Below are positions 6,637 to 7,622 of a DNA stretch of 7,622 nucleotides, one piece after another; position 1 is the first letter of the stretch; every line of letters starts with the position of its first letter. The translations under genes and the position numbers were made by a program. The notes beneath the pieces are model-generated. The model had not been told where the DNA came from. It worked only from the letters and a program-made list of their open reading frames with translations, and searched no databases. This DNA is from Candidatus Sphingobacterium stercoripullorum (GTDB taxonomy: Bacteria > Bacteroidota > Bacteroidia > Sphingobacteriales > Sphingobacteriaceae), in NCBI GenBank assembly GCA_019114715.1, contig DXEZ01000199.1, forward strand, positions 1-7,622. The letters run 5' to 3'.

Positions 6637-7622
6637 ATGAGGCAAAAGACTACAGGAGCGCTAATATTTATTTTCATTACGGTGGTTATCGACACCATAG
6701 GCCTGGGGATCATCATCCCTGTCCTTCCCAGCTTAATTAAAGAGCTCATTGGTGGAGATTTAAGCGAGGCCTCCCGTTATGGTGGCTGGCTGATGTTCGC
6801 TTACGCCTCAACGCAGTTCGCCTTTGCACCACTGATAGGCAATTTAAGCGATAAGTACGGGCGTAGGCCTCTATTGCTGTCCACCATGTTTTGTTTTGGC
6901 ATCAACTACCTGCTCATGGGTCTTTCACCCACGGTAGCTTGGTTATTTGTCGGAAGGCTCATTGCCGGCATTACTGGTGCCAGCCATACCGTAGCGGCCG
7001 CATATATTGCAGACGTCAGTACGCCTCATAAAAAAGCTCAAAACTTCGGCTTATTAGGGGCAGCCTTTGGTATAGGCTTTATCATTGGCCCCGTTTTAGG
7101 AGGACTCTTAGGACAATATGGCGCTAGAATACCTTTTTTCGCCGCCGCTGGACTGAGCATACTGAACTTCATTTATGGATTCTTTATTGTTCCAGAATCC
7201 CTATCGAAAGAAAACCGCAGAAAATTCGATTGGCGCAAGGCAAACCCGGTTGGAAGCTTCAAGCATTTTACCCAATACCCGGTAATCTTGCCGCTATTAG
7301 TGTGTATATTTTTAATCAACCTGGCGGCTCATGCCGTGCAAACTACCTGGTCTTATTATACAATGGAAAAGTTCGCTTGGGACGAGAGGATGGTAGGTAT
7401 ATCTCTGGGTTTTATCGGCGTGCTTCTTTTAATTATTCAAGCGGGACTACTACGATTAATAATCCCTCGGCTGGGGGCCCTTAAGACCATCATTCTTGGG
7501 ATTACCGCCTTGTGCTTTGCTTTTCCAATTATAGGATTTGCAGGACAGTCCTGGGTGCTGTTTTTAGCCAGCATTCCTTACGTATTTGGAGGAATAGCCA
7601 GCCCCACGCTGCAAAGTGAGGT
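6637..7622 (+). CDS. TCR/Tet-like major facilitator superfamily transporter, N-terminal 328 codons (truncated by window edge)
   Basis: The frame from the ATG at 6637 is open to the window edge and gives about ten hydrophobic segments, most of a 12-helix drug:H+ antiporter-type protein of about 400 residues. Helix 1 contains DTIGLGIIIPVLPSL at 19-33, the motif D1 region as in TetA. Motif A is GNLSDKYGRRP at 68-78, in the loop between helices 2 and 3. RLIAGITGASHTVAAAYIAD at 107-126 covers motif B of TetA-type carriers, and GPVLGGLLG at 151-159 is motif C, the antiporter signature. PESL at 186-189 begins the central cytosolic loop. FAWDERMVGISLGFIGVLLL at 246-265 matches the start of the second half in TetA proteins. 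These features indicate an inner-membrane efflux carrier of the TCR/Tet subfamily. Chromosomal homologues in Bacteroidota are common, and tetracycline export cannot be inferred from sequence. The gene starts 32 bases after the AtpZ-like stop, so the two probably share a transcript. No Shine-Dalgarno sequence is evident. Confidence 0.92.
   Translation, partial: MRQKTTGALIFIFITVVIDTIGLGIIIPVLPSLIKELIGGDLSEASRYGGWLMFAYASTQFAFAPLIGNLSDKYGRRPLLLSTMFCFGINYLLMGLSPTVAWLFVGRLIAGITGASHTVAAAYIADVSTPHKKAQNFGLLGAAFGIGFIIGPVLGGLLGQYGARIPFFAAAGLSILNFIYGFFIVPESLSKENRRKFDWRKANPVGSFKHFTQYPVILPLLVCIFLINLAAHAVQTTWSYYTMEKFAWDERMVGISLGFIGVLLLIIQAGLLRLIIPRLGALKTIILGITALCFAFPIIGFAGQSWVLFLASIPYVFGGIASPTLQSE

Noticed and set aside
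6525..6749. Minus-strand open frame spanning the AtpZ-like and MFS junction
   Set aside because: It is antisense to two better-supported genes, with no recognisable motif.
7230..7484. Plus-strand open frame of 84 codons near the right edge
   Set aside because: It is another frame of the MFS gene, whose own frame is continuous and matches TetA-type sequence through this stretch.
6637..7622. Considered calling the MFS gene a tetracycline-resistance determinant
   Set aside because: Motifs place it only in the TCR/Tet subfamily; the gene is truncated and no resistance-associated context (regulator or mobile element) is present.
1..7622. Search for CRISPR arrays, tRNA or rRNA genes, insertion sequences or a defence cassette
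   Set aside because: No regularly spaced repeats, cloverleaf-like RNA sequence, transposase motifs or defence-protein motifs were seen.

Overview
This is a conventional bacterial chromosome segment, most likely from a member of the phylum Bacteroidota. The evidence is the truncated SusC/RagA-type TonB-dependent transducer at the left edge, a perfect match to the Bacteroidota -7 promoter element TAnnTTTG upstream of era, weak or absent Shine-Dalgarno sequences, and AT-rich intergenic DNA. I cannot place it reliably below phylum level.

Layout from left to right. (1) Bases 1-751, minus strand: the first 250 codons of a SusC/RagA-family outer-membrane protein, which runs off the left edge. (2) Bases 752-1158: a 407-base AT-rich divergent spacer with one good -7 box pointing toward era. 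(3) Bases 1159-2034, plus strand: era, the ribosome-assembly GTPase. (4) Bases 2045-3847, minus strand: uvrC, the nucleotide-excision-repair endonuclease, convergent with era across 10 bases. (5) Bases 3902-6151, minus strand: a bifunctional class A penicillin-binding protein (PBP1A type), 54 bases upstream of uvrC and probably co-transcribed with it. (6) Bases 6152-6379: a divergent spacer holding a hairpin nested inside two sets of direct repeats. (7) Bases 6380-6604, plus strand: a 74-residue AtpZ/AtpI-family membrane protein. (8) Base 6637 to the right edge, plus strand: a TetA-like (TCR/Tet branch) major facilitator transporter, truncated at codon 328.

The genes do not form one pathway. 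Era (16S rRNA maturation and 30S assembly), UvrC (DNA repair) and the penicillin-binding protein (peptidoglycan synthesis) are core functions. The TonB-dependent transducer and the MFS carrier are envelope transport proteins. The AtpZ-like protein normally accompanies an F-type ATP synthase operon, but its downstream neighbour here is the MFS gene.

I found no mobile element, CRISPR array, tRNA or rRNA gene, and no credible new multi-gene system. The most unusual non-coding structure is the nested repeat and hairpin arrangement at 6200-6309.
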